From Clitopilus passeckerianus (taxonomy: Eukaryota > Basidiomycota > Agaricomycetes > Agaricales > Entolomataceae), in the NCBI GenBank assembly GCA_944990035.1, contig CALYLX010000021.1, positions 1 to 64,000 on the forward strand: a stretch of DNA of 64,000 nucleotides. The letters run 5' to 3'. Position 1 is the stretch's first letter, and each line of letters begins with the position of its first letter. The position numbers were made by a program, and so were the translations under genes. Below, piece by piece: positions 47,633-60,767 of the stretch. Below the pieces are notes generated by a model that ran no database searches, had not been told where the DNA came from, and saw only the letters and a list, made by a program, of their open reading frames with translations.

Positions 47633-50600
47633 CCTACTAGAAGTACCAGACCAATCAACCGTCCGAAGCTCATACTAAACCCTATCCAAACCTGCTAAAA
47701 TGGGAGTCTCGTGCATCCACGGGAAGAAAATCGTCTCTTTCTTCGGCTATTGACCCTAACCTACACCTCGGAGGTAGTATTACAAGAGGCACGAACTGAA
47801 TATCAGGCTTGTTCCCTCCGTCTGGATTTCTAAGTTCAAATCTGCCATCTCCGATATCTCGCAGTCGTCACTCATTTCTGCATATCTTGATAAGATCATA
47901 ATTGGTCGACCTTGCCACTTCGAAGTCCTCTTCGATCTCCTGCTACCAGCGCATATACGCCTTCTCTCATGCCAGTCAGACCCTTGGATGAGTTCGCATG
48001 TTATTTCAGCTCCGCTCGCTCTTGCAAATCGTGCACTTCCGGCCCGCGATGCCTAACTCTTTCCTCATCTTCGGACTGTCCTCTGGGATCTTGGCCAAAG
48101 CATCCATTCATCCTCGTGTGATGTCAGTTGAATATCAAGATAACATTGACCCTTCACGCACGCAAAGACCAGAGCATCTCGGACTCTCGTACCGAGTCCG
48201 TATTTGCGCACTCCTCTTTTCTCGGGGTACCCTATTCAATCGTACAAAGTCAAAAATCAAGGAGTCATCCATTGACCTGGGCAGAGATTATGCCTCACCC
48301 TGAACAAGCGCGAAGCTCTTTTGCTAGGAACCATCTCGGGGTCCCAACAGAATACCAAATGGCTACTCCGACGACTTATCTCGATGTCAATCATGCCGAC
48401 GCATCCACAAACACCTACACCAGGTGAGCCGTGAATGTTATCTGAACTCCTCGACTGCTCTGGCCCTCTCTACTGGGGATTTGCTATTCAATCGCCCGGC
48501 CTCTCACGGATTAACACGGTTCTCAGGCCAATGCTTCGGACTCATTGCACGACGTCACTAGTTGCGCAGGGTATACACGTAAATCGCAGTCAATGGTGGG
48601 AAGGAGTGTGAAGGCCGTCCTCTTCGGCGGCTTATGTACCTCATCCCCACCTCATCACCTACGGATCAATTATAGTGAGCGATACATGTGGTCTTTAGAT
48701 AGAAGTAGGCATTGTCGTGCGAGGATGTATTCGTGGAAGAACAAAGGTTTAACATATAGGACGGCTTCTGCACAGACCACCTACAGTTTCGTGGGAGAAT
48801 CGGCGGAGATCATGTAGACAGCTCTCTCTCAAAACCCGCACTCAATTCATTTGTTCCACACTTTGGAGAAGTGCAGGTTGATATTGGACGGGAGTGCAAG
48901 CCCATTGCCGAGATTGAGAGTTTCGATTCACCTACGGCACGAGTTCCTACAATTTGCATTTTGGCTTGTTTTTGGCACTATTTCTGGCAATCATCTCGGC
49001 GACATGCCCGAGAGGCTCACTTGCGATGAAGATACCTAGAGCCTGCCTAGCCTACCGAGCGGTAACGACCCTACTTTACTTGCATTTAGGTGACCTCACC
49101 GCGGCCAGTTCTAGGGTACTTTGACGTATACCTGGGCCCTCATGAAAGCGAGCGCAGAGTGTGATCGTTCTGGTGTATAACGTACAAGCCTCCCAAGGAT
49201 ATTGAAAAGGCAAAATAGATGTGGAGATACAGACGTTTCCACGACATCGGTAGATACACTCGTTTAGGGCGGTAAGAGCCTCGTGGCACGTACCGAGTTC
49301 TTAACCATTGGATAATGAACCATCACAGAGCACGAGGACGCTCCGGTTGGGATTGACAATGAAATGTACGCACGGCACGACACATTCCGAGGCATGAGAA
49401 GCTGGGTAGGCGTCTATCAGGAAGGTCAGCTGAGGACATACCTGGGTATTGTTGCCATCCGGGCATGCTGTGACGAGGTGGTGCGCTCGCTGTATGTCAA
49501 AAATGATGCAAGGTCAGCCCGCGGTTTCACGGGCATTGCGCGAAGGTGAGAGATTCCTTTTGGTCGCAAAGGGCTAATATGCTTCAGCAGAAAAACGTAT
49601 CTGCAGAAAAATGTTTCTCCACTGCAAAATAAACTCACCACGCCACCTCGAATACCGCCCAGCCGGAGTACATAGAGTTTCAAAGTTTTTCATTTGCCTC
49701 CTGGTCTGGGAGAAAGTACCTTTGCGGGGTAGTGGCGTCGCTGGAAAGTCTGAAGTGAACAACCAGGCGATCAAAGATAGGCAGGACCGTGGCAGCGCAG
49801 ATCATTGGACCAGCCAGCTGATTCTTCTCAAGTGCTCCTAAGTTCCGTACTATATTCATTCCTTTATCTCATGCCGAGTCAGCTGAAGTTCATAGGGGTT
49901 CTCAATACCAAGTATACAGCACCCGACAAGCCCAAGTCGAAACCAATCTCTCAGCATGATATCTGGTGGTCATCAGCTGATACAACCCATCGAGTGGCAT
50001 CCACATAGATCCTTCGATACATCTCTTGTCCATATCTCAAAGGAATATATTTCTGATCGTCTCCATTAGCTACAGCTGAAATTGTCCGATGGACTCGGTA
50101 CCTGGTGATGCGAAGGGAGATTTCATTTCGCTTGCTCAAAGAAAGCAAGGGGTCGGACGGACGACACGGACGCCGGTGGTCAGGTGACCGTCATTTATCC
50201 TTACGAGGCACGGCGGTCGGCACCGAAGACCGACTTTGATGCAAGATTGACAGGCGTAACGGCATCTTTCTGGCAGGTTCTGGTCGAGAAGAAGAACAAA
50301 GGAATGCAGAAATTTCTTGGAAATTTCGCGAAAAAAATTTGACAAGTGCAAAAAAATCTTCACACCGATGACGAGAAGATGAAGAGAATACTAGATTGTA
50401 CATTATAATTCACAGTGCTAGCAATTGCGTATTTTGGACGACAGGTGGAGATATAAAATACCGTATGTGTGTGCGTATGTAGCAGTAAAGGGGTTGTAGA
50501 ATATGTACCAAGAAGAGAAAACAGAAGTATGTACACTATAAGTGGATGAGGTATGGTGAGTGAAGTATTTCCAGAGGTGATTAAGAGAGTCAATCAGCAG

Positions 50601-50915
50601 TCCGCGTCTGAAGAAGGTGGCGAGGTGAAGTTATATAGTACAAGTAAGATATGAGAGACGACAGGAGAAATCGACCTCGCCAGCCAACGAAAGAGTGCGT
50701 GAACCCAAATGCCAAGAAAAGATAAGAGAAAGTGGAAGGAGAATTACAGGATGATAGTTGGGTAGGTGGAAACACGAACGAAAGATTACACGGGATTACA
50801 ACAAGCAGAGAAAAAAGCCCACAGAAACCGAAAAGAATGGGAAGATTAAACCCAACAAACACCATTTTCCCTCATCGACATTGGCGTCGAGACCTCTGGA
50901 ATAGCTCGGTCACGC
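47633..50915. other. 3.3-kb region without a supported gene
   Basis: I see only short frames on both strands, none with a recognisable family or matching introns. The right end (about 50400-50915) is AT-rich with a short TG/CA tract near 50466 and is probably the 3' UTR of the transcription factor gene. No continuation of the HAMP gene into a kinase domain was found here. Confidence 0.45.
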
Positions 50916-53333
50916 TCAGAATCCCTGCCCATATTGGCCCTGTGGGTGGTTCTGGAGGTACTGCTGCTGATGCATTGCGAAGCCTCCTTGACCAACGAAC
51001 GGGCTGACAGGGACACCAGGCGACCTCGGACCAGGACTTGAAGTGCCTTGAGTGGATGTCGACAATGGGGATCCAACACGTCCGTGCTGCTGCTGGAGGT
51101 GTTGAACCTGCGGGTGCGGGTGGTGGCCAGTAAGGTATTGCTGTTGAAGCGAGGGATAGGTCGTTGCTGGTGTGCTAGCGGCCGACGGCGCAGAGAAGGT
51201 AGGCGATTGCTGAGAGGGGTAGACACCGAGAGGGATGTTCATGTTCAAGCTCGGATGAGTTTGGTAGGGAGAGTAAGGAGGCTGGGATCCATGCCCGAAC
51301 TGTTGCTGCGAGAACTGCTGCGAGATGTGTTGGGGTTGGTGGTATCCCTGAGCGGGGGAGGCGTGAGGGTAAGAGCCACCCGCAGCTGCCATGGTAGGCG
51401 TAACCTTCCTCGAAGGGGGCGTGTGCCTACCAGGTCGGTCGGGACGAACGCTCTGCCTTCCACCAGAGCCGCGACTCCTGACAGAAGCAGCGGGAGAAGC
51501 GCGCTGGCGGTCTGGGCCAATTCCATTATGGACGTTGATGCTAGCGACGCTTGATCCAGAAGGACTCCTCGAATGATCCCTGTTGTCGAAGATAGCGAGG
51601 GCACTGGCAGAGGACACAATCTGTGCCGTGGTAGGCCGACCTTCTGGTCCACCCAAGAACCCGTTCATGCCACCCAATCCATTGACACCGTTCATCCCCA
51701 TCCCTCCAAGCCCATTCATGTTCATACCGAACATCGCATTGGGATCGAGCATGTTTCCAGCACCCGAGGTAGCGTCTCCATCATTGCAGAGCTCAAGAAC
51801 CGACAGACGGCGAGACTGCGGGCGGGATTCCGAACCGTATTCGTATCCAAACTGAGGTCCGCCTGGGTGGCTGGAGTTTTGCTGGGCGGGATAAGACAAG
51901 TCATAAGGACCATCTGGGGCATCAAACGCGCGCTTGCGAGATACACCAGCCGGGACTTGATGGTTCGCCGGTGGTGTAAGAGCCGCAGATTGGGAACGTG
52001 CCGATGATGCAGATGGAGAATGTCCGGAGGTAGAGCTGGAATCGTCTGGATGGAAGTAGAAGGGAGAGGGGTCCTGGTTTGAGGATGTCGCTGAGTCGGT
52101 CTCGTATCCGCCGAGAGTAGGGTAGGAGCGCTGGTTGTAATCCATGCCAGGTGCGCCATAGTACGAGCCAGGCTGCTTGGAGGGACCAGTCAAGTTCCCG
52201 TTCGGGAATAGCGAGGCAGAGGAAGACCCTGGCCTACCCGAAGAGGTGCCGGGTCTGGGTCGGATGGCAGAGGGAACGTATCCTTGCTGCTGCTGTTGAT
52301 GATGAGCGAGCTGTTGCTGTTGGATTTCCTGAAGCGAAGCTTGTTCCTGCTGATCAGGGATGATCGCACTCAGTGGTGGAAGGGAGTGAGTTCCCTTGCC
52401 AGAGGCAGTTCCTGGTCGGGATCGTGGCGCATCGCCAGCTTGAAAGCCAAATCCGAGAGGTGGAGAGTAGGAGAGGTAGGATTGTGAGTGATGGAAGGCA
52501 TCAGCTGCGTCATGTCGAAAGCCGTTCCGAGACGACGGTCGTTGGTGGTGAAGAGCATCAGCACCCGATACACCCCACGACGATGGGGTTTGATTATGGT
52601 AGATCAGGCCATTAGCATCATATTGCTGAGAGTCCTGACGATGGTGAAGGGGAAGGCTAAGGTCTTCCTCTTTGATGAGACTCAGGCTGTTTTCGACGGA
52701 AACAGGGGAGTGGTTGGGGCTGCCAGAATGGGTACCGTTCGAGATTGGTGATGACCCAGCTGGTGGTTGAGGTGACGACTGAGGGAGGGAAGGTACGCTG
52801 CCACTGGCACGACGGCCACTCCGCCCGCCGCCAGCCTTGTTGGCCGCAGCCATCGAGGCGTGCAACGAAGTGAGTTCGCGCATCATGCGCTCGTTCTGGT
52901 CTTGCTTGTCGGCATGTACTGTCTGAGCGTGTTGCCTCAAGTTATCAAGACGCGAAAATTGCTTGCTGCAATGACACGTAAAAGGCCTCTCTCCAGTGTG
53001 TTTCCTACGTGAAATGAACGTTTAAAAAAGTGTTCAGTGTGATGAAATGACGATGTCGTACCTGATATGCCGTGCCAAGTGCTCACTGCGAGAGAAGACC
53101 ATTCGACAGTCGCCAAAGCCTTTACATTGGAAAGTTTTAGCTGGTGCAGGGCGATAACGTTTGTTGACGCCACCAAGCGTAGCACCACCAGGCATGTTTG
53201 CAGGATTAGGGTGAGCGACCATAGCTGCCATACCGTTGTCGTTGCTGGCGTTGTCGGTATTATTATAGGCAGTGCCTTGGTCTTTGAGAGAATCAGGGGA
53301 GGTTCGCTCAGGGGACAACGATTGACGCTCCAT
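50916..53333 (-). CDS. C2H2 zinc-finger transcription factor
   Basis: Two exons (53333-53062 and 53004-50916) give an intact 786-residue protein. Two tandem fingers lie at residues ~64-120: finger 1 [20 protein letters not shown] (C-x5-C, H-x3-H) and finger 2 [20 protein letters not shown] (C-x-C, H-x4-H), joined by a KHTGERP linker. The intron splits the finger 1 / linker junction. RSEH and RLDN reading helices predict GGGG-type (stress-response-element-like) DNA targets, as for the Msn2 / Usv1 class. The remaining about 660 residues are low complexity, rich in Gln, Ser, Pro and Gly with Gln and His-Gln runs, typical of activation regions. An [11 protein letters not shown] repeat lies mid-protein. 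The biological role is unknown. Confidence 0.88.
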
Positions 53334-56300
53334 GAACGGGAGGATGAAAACGAGGGTAATATAGGTGCCTGATCCTCCAAGAGGCTTATGCCAAACAACC
53401 CAGGCACGTTTAACTCTCCAAAAATGATTCATCGGAGTTTGAACCGGTTATTTGGCGCTACTAGGCAGGTCCGGCCGGAGCGTACTTTTTAGCCGATCCC
53501 CTTTTGTCCACATTTTCTTATCGTGGCAGTTCCGACCTTGTCTTCTGGACCGAATTCGCTGCCTTTCTGTTTCCCCGATGCACAGGCCATTCAAACATTG
53601 CCTTCAGTTGTCTGCAGTTTATTTTCCTGTAGCAATGGGCACACACGTGTACGTTCTTCACACTCCAAGCACCCCATCCACCACCTCCCTATCTCCATCG
53701 CTCTAACTTCCCTGTTGCCCGTCAATCAAGACCCCATCAAATATGTAAAAACTTCCAAATCGCGATAGACGCATTTGGTCCATTCCCCTCCTGCCTTCCC
53801 CAGTCGTCTTTACCCTTATGATCCAGCATCATGAGTCTCTCGTACTCATTTTCTCATCATTTCAACATCGCAGCTTGCGTGGGCAATTCTCCATCCAGAG
53901 AAGGGAGGGAGAATCAAAAAGAGAAGGATGTAGGTCATAATGTACGCTAGTAGACACGTCGTAGTCCCTAGCAACTCCGTAGCCTTGACGTCCATATCTA
54001 CTTCATATCAGGCCAAATTTGGAGTCAGACGCCATACCCAAAATTCGGGATATCCGACAAAACCGTACATTCGCTTCGAGTCCACCAACTCGCTTGCGCG
54101 AGACGGCGCACTTTCTCCTACTCGACGCTCTTCCCCGCACAAATGGAACAACACTGGTCTAATTAACGCGCACCGGGCGCGTTCAATATCCACCTTCCGT
54201 GTTCACGTACCCTTTTCCACCACCCAACACTTGATCAACTTCTCGACATCAGCTCAGGAAGAATCAAAATTACCCACCGCAGCAGTAGCAGCATTAACTA
54301 CGCATGCGTTGGTTCGGAACCGCACCATCCCCACTCTTCTGGACCTCTCCCATCCGTTCCACCAGACGAGAATAATGGAAATCAACGCACAATGGCCCCA
54401 AGTTATCTCCCGAGTCTCATGTATCGTCATATCAAAGCAACCCTTCCAAGGTACCTGATGAGCTGAGTGTCCATTGTCCATCCCCATCAGCGACCTTCCC
54501 TCCCTCTCAACCTATTGCCAACCGGGGGAAATCAGAACTCTGTCAGTTTGTACAATCACCCGACTGAAATTCATTCAACTCTGTTTTTTTCGCATGTAAT
54601 AATGAGGACGACAGATGTTGGCCGTGACCCTGGCTGACTCGGTCGATGGTCGGAGGGACGCGGTGGGCTCGTGCACTCGTGTCTTGTGGCTAATGTTCAA
54701 GCTATCCCAAGTCTATCTTCAATTAACGCTTCACAATTCACAATGAATTAACCATCATCGACCGTGTCTCTCCGTCGCCCGTTCTGTCGCTCAGAAGAAG
54801 ACTAAACTATATCGGGGCGGCCCCGTGTCAGCTGGGCGTCACCTTCTTGGAGCTCTGAATCGCCATTGCCAGGTATAGCCGCCTTTGTCAAACCCTCTTA
54901 CCCCTGGGTGGCAGTGTCGTGAACCCTTCCCCTGAAAGTGCCAGTTTAATTCATGTTTCTGCTTCTCTGCCCTGGATGGATGAACGTTTGAACTTCTCGT
55001 AAAGGGTCGGGAGGGAGGTGGGCTTGAGACGACGTGTGAGACGTGTCCGAAGTGTACTATGATTAACCTGCTGGTGACGGTGACGGTGGAGAGGGTTTGA
55101 GCTGTCTTGCTTTAGGCCGGTTCTCATGCTAGCTTGACTGGGATTCATCATTCGGCCCGAGGACTCTCAGCTTCAGGCTCCAGCGACATCGTTCTACAAA
55201 CGCTTGGCCATAAAGAGACCGAACTTTCCAAGGTTTGTTTACGCTATGCCTCATCACATCGAGGTCCCGTTTATCCGACTCTATTCTTCTTTTGTTAGAT
55301 TTGTTCTCCCATATTTCTGCCTCCGTCGCTTGGAAGGCCTCCCATCCATCCATCAAGAGATCCAAGGCTTGTTCTGACCCTTCGCATGATCCTTCTCGCC
55401 TCCTATCACATCCTAATCACCACCACTTTCTGCCACAAAATCTATCTATCATTGCTTGAACAGTTTCGGCCTCGGCTTCGGTCATCGTCTGTTCCGTCCT
55501 CTCGTACCTCCGCAGGGGACCTGAGGCAAGTCTATTGAACTTTATGAACGTTGCCTGAAGCCTCCGCAGGCACGGATTAGCGTTCTCAACGTTTGCTCTC
55601 TATCCTCGATATGCCGATTCTCGTCCATTCCGGCTGTTATTCGCTGGAAGTTTGGTGGCACAATAACAGATGCTCGCGGCATGATGTTCTCCGTCCACTC
55701 TTTGGCCTCGTGCTCCTTTGTGCGACGCTTGTTGGACTGAGAGCGTCCATTCGAGGTGTCACATTGGCAAACGGAAGCACAAGAATGGCTCAATGGCTAT
55801 CAGCTTTCCTTGGACTTCGCATCACTGACACTGACTTATGGGTTTCTGGCAGCTGCACAATATCATATCGCCGCATGTGATTTATTTCTCGATAGAGGCC
55901 TCATGTATCTTGTGGTACAGATTATCTCAATTGAATTGGATCGATACTGATGTCTCTGACACGCGAGTGAGTCGATCCCTCGTAGCTTAACTTGACTTCT
56001 GCTGGCAGCTGGCAGGTACCTGGGGCTTGCTTCTCAGCACTGCAGTGGATTTAATCCGAAGAAATCTCTGTTTTTCTGTACGCGAGGTTATAGACCGCAA
56101 ATCTTTACCTGTCTCTGAGGCCGTTCCAGCGCTGTTAGCACTTGGCCGCTCCGAGCTTCACTCCACTCTTCCGTCGATAATCAGGGCCCTCGTTCGGTTT
56201 TTGAATGGTGGCTCGGTTACTTTGTAGATTTGCTTGTCTCCACAAATGTATTCACCTCTTTGTTCAATCGACCCCCAGTTAAACGAGCTCTCGTCACTTG

Positions 56301-58200
56301 GAGCGTTTAACCACCACCATCAGTCCGGAATACAACAATACCTGCATTCACCACCCCAAAACCTACGTTTTCTCGCGGTCTAGTCACCGCCCGAGTCCCC
56401 TCTGAGGGCATTGACAAATCTTTGTGAATTGTTCTTGTAAACTATGACAAACTCCGTTTGACATTTCGATAAATGATGATGCCGTGTTAGTTCGGCTTAC
56501 TGGCATGAATGGCTAGAAGAATTTCGACAGGCCTGTCAAATTTGACATAACGTATCATGAGTCGCTGGGTAAGCTTGTCCGTGGGCTATGTTACTGTATC
56601 GTGATTGTGAGATAACTTGGGCAGCAAGGCCAGCTCGGCATGTATCCTTGTTCACGAAACGGTCAATTTCCCTGTCTAGTACCGTCGAGACCAACATCCC
56701 GTCTGTTCTTGATCCATCTAGTTCTATATCAATGCCACAAAACCGCATCCGAAGACTTAGGAGCACTTCCTTCTGCTTCCACATTTTTTCCTTCATATCT
56801 ATCATCGTTTGCCTCATCCTTTGAGCGTATCCTCCAACAAGGTTTGATTTGGCAGTCGCTGTCACAGTAAAAACACAATATCACCGCAAACCATCAAGTT
56901 CTTTTGCATGAGCCATGCCACCTCCGTTGAAAGAACAAGTACTTCGACCACTTCCGCTCGGCGCAACGCTTCCTCCGTTCCTTGAGGATGTCTGGAACGT
57001 GCCTAGTGCGGGGAAAGGTCTATACTGTTCATAAGCCTCCTCGACAGTGCCTGATCTCACACCGGTGATCAAAGACGTGTGGGTTTGTGTATGCTCAGCG
57101 AACTGCTGCGGTGGGCGTAACGGATTTGCAACATTCGAATTGTCAAAATTTCAATGAACCCTGCATGCTGACCGATAATGGTGCGATTGGTCGCTCCCTC
57201 CAGCCAAAAGCATCGCCTTAGGGCATATCGGAGCCGTCCATCTCGCCATCTTGCCGTTCAGCATGCGGCCGATGTGGCGGGGCCTAGGCCCTGGGGCTGT
57301 GCTCATGGAACGGATTCTTTTCAAGACGGAGCGTTGTGGCCATGCAACACGGAGTCGATCCGATGCTTGTTTTCCAATCCTAATCTCGTTAGAATGTCAA
57401 ACGGCGTGCGCTGGAATCGTATGTGTTTGCGAAATTTTTCTTGAACGTCCTGGTGTAGAAGATAATCATGGTGAGCCTGCCGAGCCGGCATTAGGCCAAC
57501 ATCCCCTCGGCCATCAAATGCATGGTGCGGCTGTAAGATACGGGGAATGAGACCGGAGAGGATATGGAATTGGCTTCATCTCTGTTCATCCCAATCTAAA
57601 TTCATCAGCCGCATAAACTCCAGAAGGCCAGATGAGCATTCATCCGCAAAGCGCAAAGATCAGACTGAAGGGGAAAGCCTACACCGGCTGCAATGGTGGG
57701 GAATTTTCGTCGAATCTTTCAAGAAATCTCTATCGCGAGTTCTATTTTTACGATGGGAATTCTCCGCGTGAGGAGTGTCCTTGGCATAGTTCAGAGCAGG
57801 AATGCCCCAACAAAATCAGCAAGTCAACACGGTCTTTCAATACTTCTCGTTTGAGCTCTGAGTACTAGGCTATCGTGATTCTCGACGCTGTTTTGACCAG
57901 TATCTGCGCGAGTTCAAGCGACGTATGAGTTTTCCTTCAGCATAGACGCCTCCCACGCCTGTATTCTCTAGGCATCATTACAGCCCGGAGCTTTCGAATT
58001 TCTCGACCTTTCCGTTTCGATTTGGAGGGCGGGGTCTCATGCTATTGGGAACGTCTGCTCGCCAAGGGCTGGGCTATGGATCTCCTCAATGTTGGACATT
58101 TCATGGCCTTGATCTACTCAGATTATATCTGCCCACCCTTGGTGCTACGCTGCAACTTAGCGAATTGTTTCAAAGCACCTGGGTTACTCCCACAAAGGCC
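53334..58200. other. 4.9-kb gene-poor region upstream of the transcription factor
   Basis: Likely includes the long promoter and 5' leader of the minus-strand transcription factor. A 172-codon plus-strand frame at 53940-54458 (MYASRHVVVPSNSVALTS) is Ser/Thr-rich and unsupported by any motif. A fragmentary coding-like stretch near 55690-55890 (HWQTEAQEWLNGYQLS) has no clear gene around it. I support no gene here. Confidence 0.4.
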
Positions 58201-58208
58201 TCGAGCTG
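58201..58208 (+). repeat. target-site duplication, left copy
   Basis: TCGAGCTG, repeated exactly at 59570-59577 on the other side of the inverted-repeat element. Confidence 0.7.
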
Positions 58209-58211
58209 AGG

Positions 58212-58269
58212 AGTCCGTGTAGCCGTTTTGTAATACATCCAGCAATTGGTGGGAAATGGTATTACAATA
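58212..58269 (+). repeat. terminal inverted repeat, left
   Basis: 58 bp, starting agtccgtgtagccg and ending ggtattacaata. It pairs with 59508-59565 with about nine mismatches and no gap. Confidence 0.8.
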
Positions 58270-58437
58270 CGGCCCCCCTGAGCTGATTTACTTAATGTAT
58301 TATAATACACATATGATTGTTACACCCGCAATCAATGATACGACGCCCATTATAACGCAGATGGCAAGATTTCCGTATTATAATTCAGGTCAGGTCGATT
58401 ACGGAGTGATACTGCTATGTCATGTAATGTATACAAT

Positions 58438-58532
58438 GGCCCTTTGGCTTAGTGGTTTTAGTACGGTCGCTCATTTTTGGCACTCGAGGGTTCGATTCCC
58501 GGTTGTTGCAACTTTCTCTACCTGTTGTTTTT
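58438..58532 (+). other. tRNA-like Pol III unit inside the transposon
   Basis: A perfect-looking A box (TGGCTTAGTGG, 58445-58455) and B box (GGTTCGATTCC, 58489-58499) are spaced as in a tRNA, and a TTTTT terminator follows at 58528-58532. The acceptor and anticodon stems do not form, so this is not a functional tRNA. It may be a tRNA-derived SINE head or a captured, decayed tRNA gene. Confidence 0.5.
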
Positions 58533-59507
58533 CCTCGCTCCTCAAGCTGGGCTGTCTCTTTTGGTTGGAGAAGAGTACAAAGTTTTCGGAGGGCCTTGTA
58601 TTGGTCGGTCTATGCTCTAGCCGGCGCAAAAATAGCGAGCGGATACCCTTTCTTTCCAAATGCTCGATATATGGTACACAAAGACCGCGTTCTTTCTTAC
58701 AGAAAGCCAGTGACGACAGAGAGTAGAGATAAGTAATGATAAAAGGCAATGAGTATTACTGCTGTCTCTATTTTCGGCTGTTGATATATATTCTTCCCCT
58801 TGGTTGGTGGAGTTCAGCGTCGAACATGACTTTGATCACGGAATGTATAGAAAACCCGACCGATCTTTCCAGCTTCGTCTGACCTTTTCAATATCGTAGA
58901 TTGGGCCGCGGCTGACTCTGATTTACAGTGTATGTATAGTATATGACTCTATTAGTGCTCTATAATGTGTCTACGTTAGGTATTTGTAGCTGGATAAGTA
59001 ATACAATACAACCGAATTCTTGCTGGACCTCGGAGCTCGTCGGAGTAGGATTGTCCATTGATTGGCCTATCGGCAGAAGTCAGCCGCTCACTGTGCGGCC
59101 AATAGGCTTACGTTCGGCATCGTCGATCAAGCGAGGGTTCAATCATGCACATTTCGCCGCGTCTTCCGGACTTACTTTAGGATCTGGTTAACTAGTAATA
59201 GCACGGATTCGGAGCAAAATGTAGCGTGCTGGGAGCATGTAATAAGGCGTAGGAGAATTCGTGAATTCTGAGTTTTCGGGTAGTAGGACCGGATTCCCGA
59301 GTCAATGCCCCCGCCGGGCCCGCCCCCGATGTTACGTATTCAAATTATAATGTAGCCGCGAAGGGATTAAGTGCAATTATAATGGGGCTCAGCAGGATTT
59401 TATTCGGACAAAAATTGCCGTTTAAGTCATCTGGGTAGGAATTATAGTATTTACTCGATGTAGCTACTCATTGGACACACACTATAATTCCCAAAAGTCG
59501 CTGGAGA

Positions 59508-59565
59508 TATTGTAATACCTTTTTCCACCAATTGCTGGCTACATTACAACGCGTCTACACGCACT
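59508..59565 (-). repeat. terminal inverted repeat, right
   Basis: Reverse complement of the left repeat at about 49 of 58 positions. It is followed by gttg and then the right target-site copy TCGAGCTG at 59570-59577. Confidence 0.8.
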
Positions 59566-59577
59566 GTTGTCGAGCTG

Positions 59578-60767
59578 GCCAGCGTTCGGTAGAACGTCTT
59601 GAAATTCTTCCAGGGCATGAGCCACCGTTCTACAGTGGTAACGGTTTTTACTTCACGAACTCGTCTTCTCATCATGATTGGCACCATCCTGGACCGTTGA
59701 ATTCGGGTGCGAAGTTGTCCTGGGAAATGTTCCATGGAATTTGGACTCACTTGCCAAGCCTGAGCACTCATTTGGATCCGCTTCACCTGTCACCCTTCCC
59801 CTGCGCCTTTTTCACCTGGCATGAAATTTTTACTGAAGTCTGAAAGTACATGACTGGATTCGACGTGGTATATATATAAAAAGTCCTCGCTGTACACTTT
59901 CTCAACTGATAATGACTCGTAGTATACAACGCCCGGTACTCACATGTACGATGCTTATGACGTTCGTCCCCAAGGACGGCCAATTCAGCTGGCCTCAATA
60001 ACACGCAGATTGAAGGATTTGCATCTTGTTCCACCGCTACCTCACCTTCCGGTAATAGGATCCATTGATCACAGATCTTCGCCCTCGATAGCGGCCCTGG
60101 TGCCTTCATTATGCCAGGGCAACGCATTCAAGCTTCTTGAAGGCGCACTCAGCCTCGATCAGTCTTCTCTTGGCTCCACGTGTGATTCCTACCACGTCGA
60201 ACGAGCGTTTATCTGTCCGAGGTTTTAGGGAAGTGTTGGCACTTGCTCTGAAATTTTGAGAACGTACCCCGGGCCAAGAGGGTCATGGTCATTTGAATCA
60301 TTAGATAGTCGATCATTTCCCACATCTGTGAGCAATTCAGCAAGTCATGCGCGAATGGACACCTGGCAAGCCGACAAATCCGGAGCTCTGGGCCTATCGT
60401 CTCTGAGCAATCTCTAATCGTCACAAGACGTACATTGACAGGGGCCGAAGAGAGGCCAATGTTGCTGCATCAGGGGATGATGATCAGTATTGTCGCCAGA
60501 CCAAAATTCAGGCACGATATGAGGCGCATGATTTGCTACCAGTCATAATCATGGACCCAATGATTCCATTTATCAAAAGATTCTCATCGATCCAGAGATT
60601 GAATATGATCTTTTCTTATGGAATTTATGAAATGAGTCAGATGAAAAAGTCGACGCTCAAATGGACCGTTTGTGAAATTGTTGGATCGCCTTGGAATTGC
60701 AGTGCACTACAATACAGGACATAGGAAGTACAGAAGCATGCCCTCCTAGTGTAACCAGACTCATAAT
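59578..60767. other. 1.2-kb intergenic region
   Basis: Right flank of the transposon and 3' flank of the small secreted protein gene. No supported gene or RNA. Confidence 0.4.

Larger units (their letters stand above)
58209..59569. mobile_element. non-autonomous DNA transposon (hAT-like), 1.36 kb
   Basis: Long terminal inverted repeats at 58212-58269 and 59508-59565 match at about 49 of 58 positions by eye; both contain cagcaattggtgg and ggtattacaata. The element is bracketed by an identical 8-bp direct repeat, TCGAGCTG (58201-58208 and 59570-59577), the target-site length typical of hAT elements. The interior is AT-rich with many TATAAT-like words. It has no transposase-like frame; the longest frame is about 156 codons and meaningless. 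The outermost 3-4 bases differ between ends, so the exact termini are uncertain. Confidence 0.75.

Noticed and set aside
47633..50900. A kinase domain downstream of the HAMP protein
   Set aside because: I searched both strands for H-box, N-box or receiver-like stretches and saw none. The short frames there are unrelated.
51048..51554. 168-codon plus-strand frame opposite the transcription factor
   Set aside because: Shadow of the Gln/Pro/Ser-rich coding strand, with no start context or introns.
53940..54458. 172-codon plus-strand frame
   Set aside because: Ser/Thr-rich with no motif, intron or neighbour support, and it lies in the probable promoter or leader of the transcription factor.
58438..58510. 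Functional tRNA at the Pol III boxes in the transposon
   Set aside because: Only two acceptor pairs form and there is no anticodon stem. Kept as a tRNA-like unit only.
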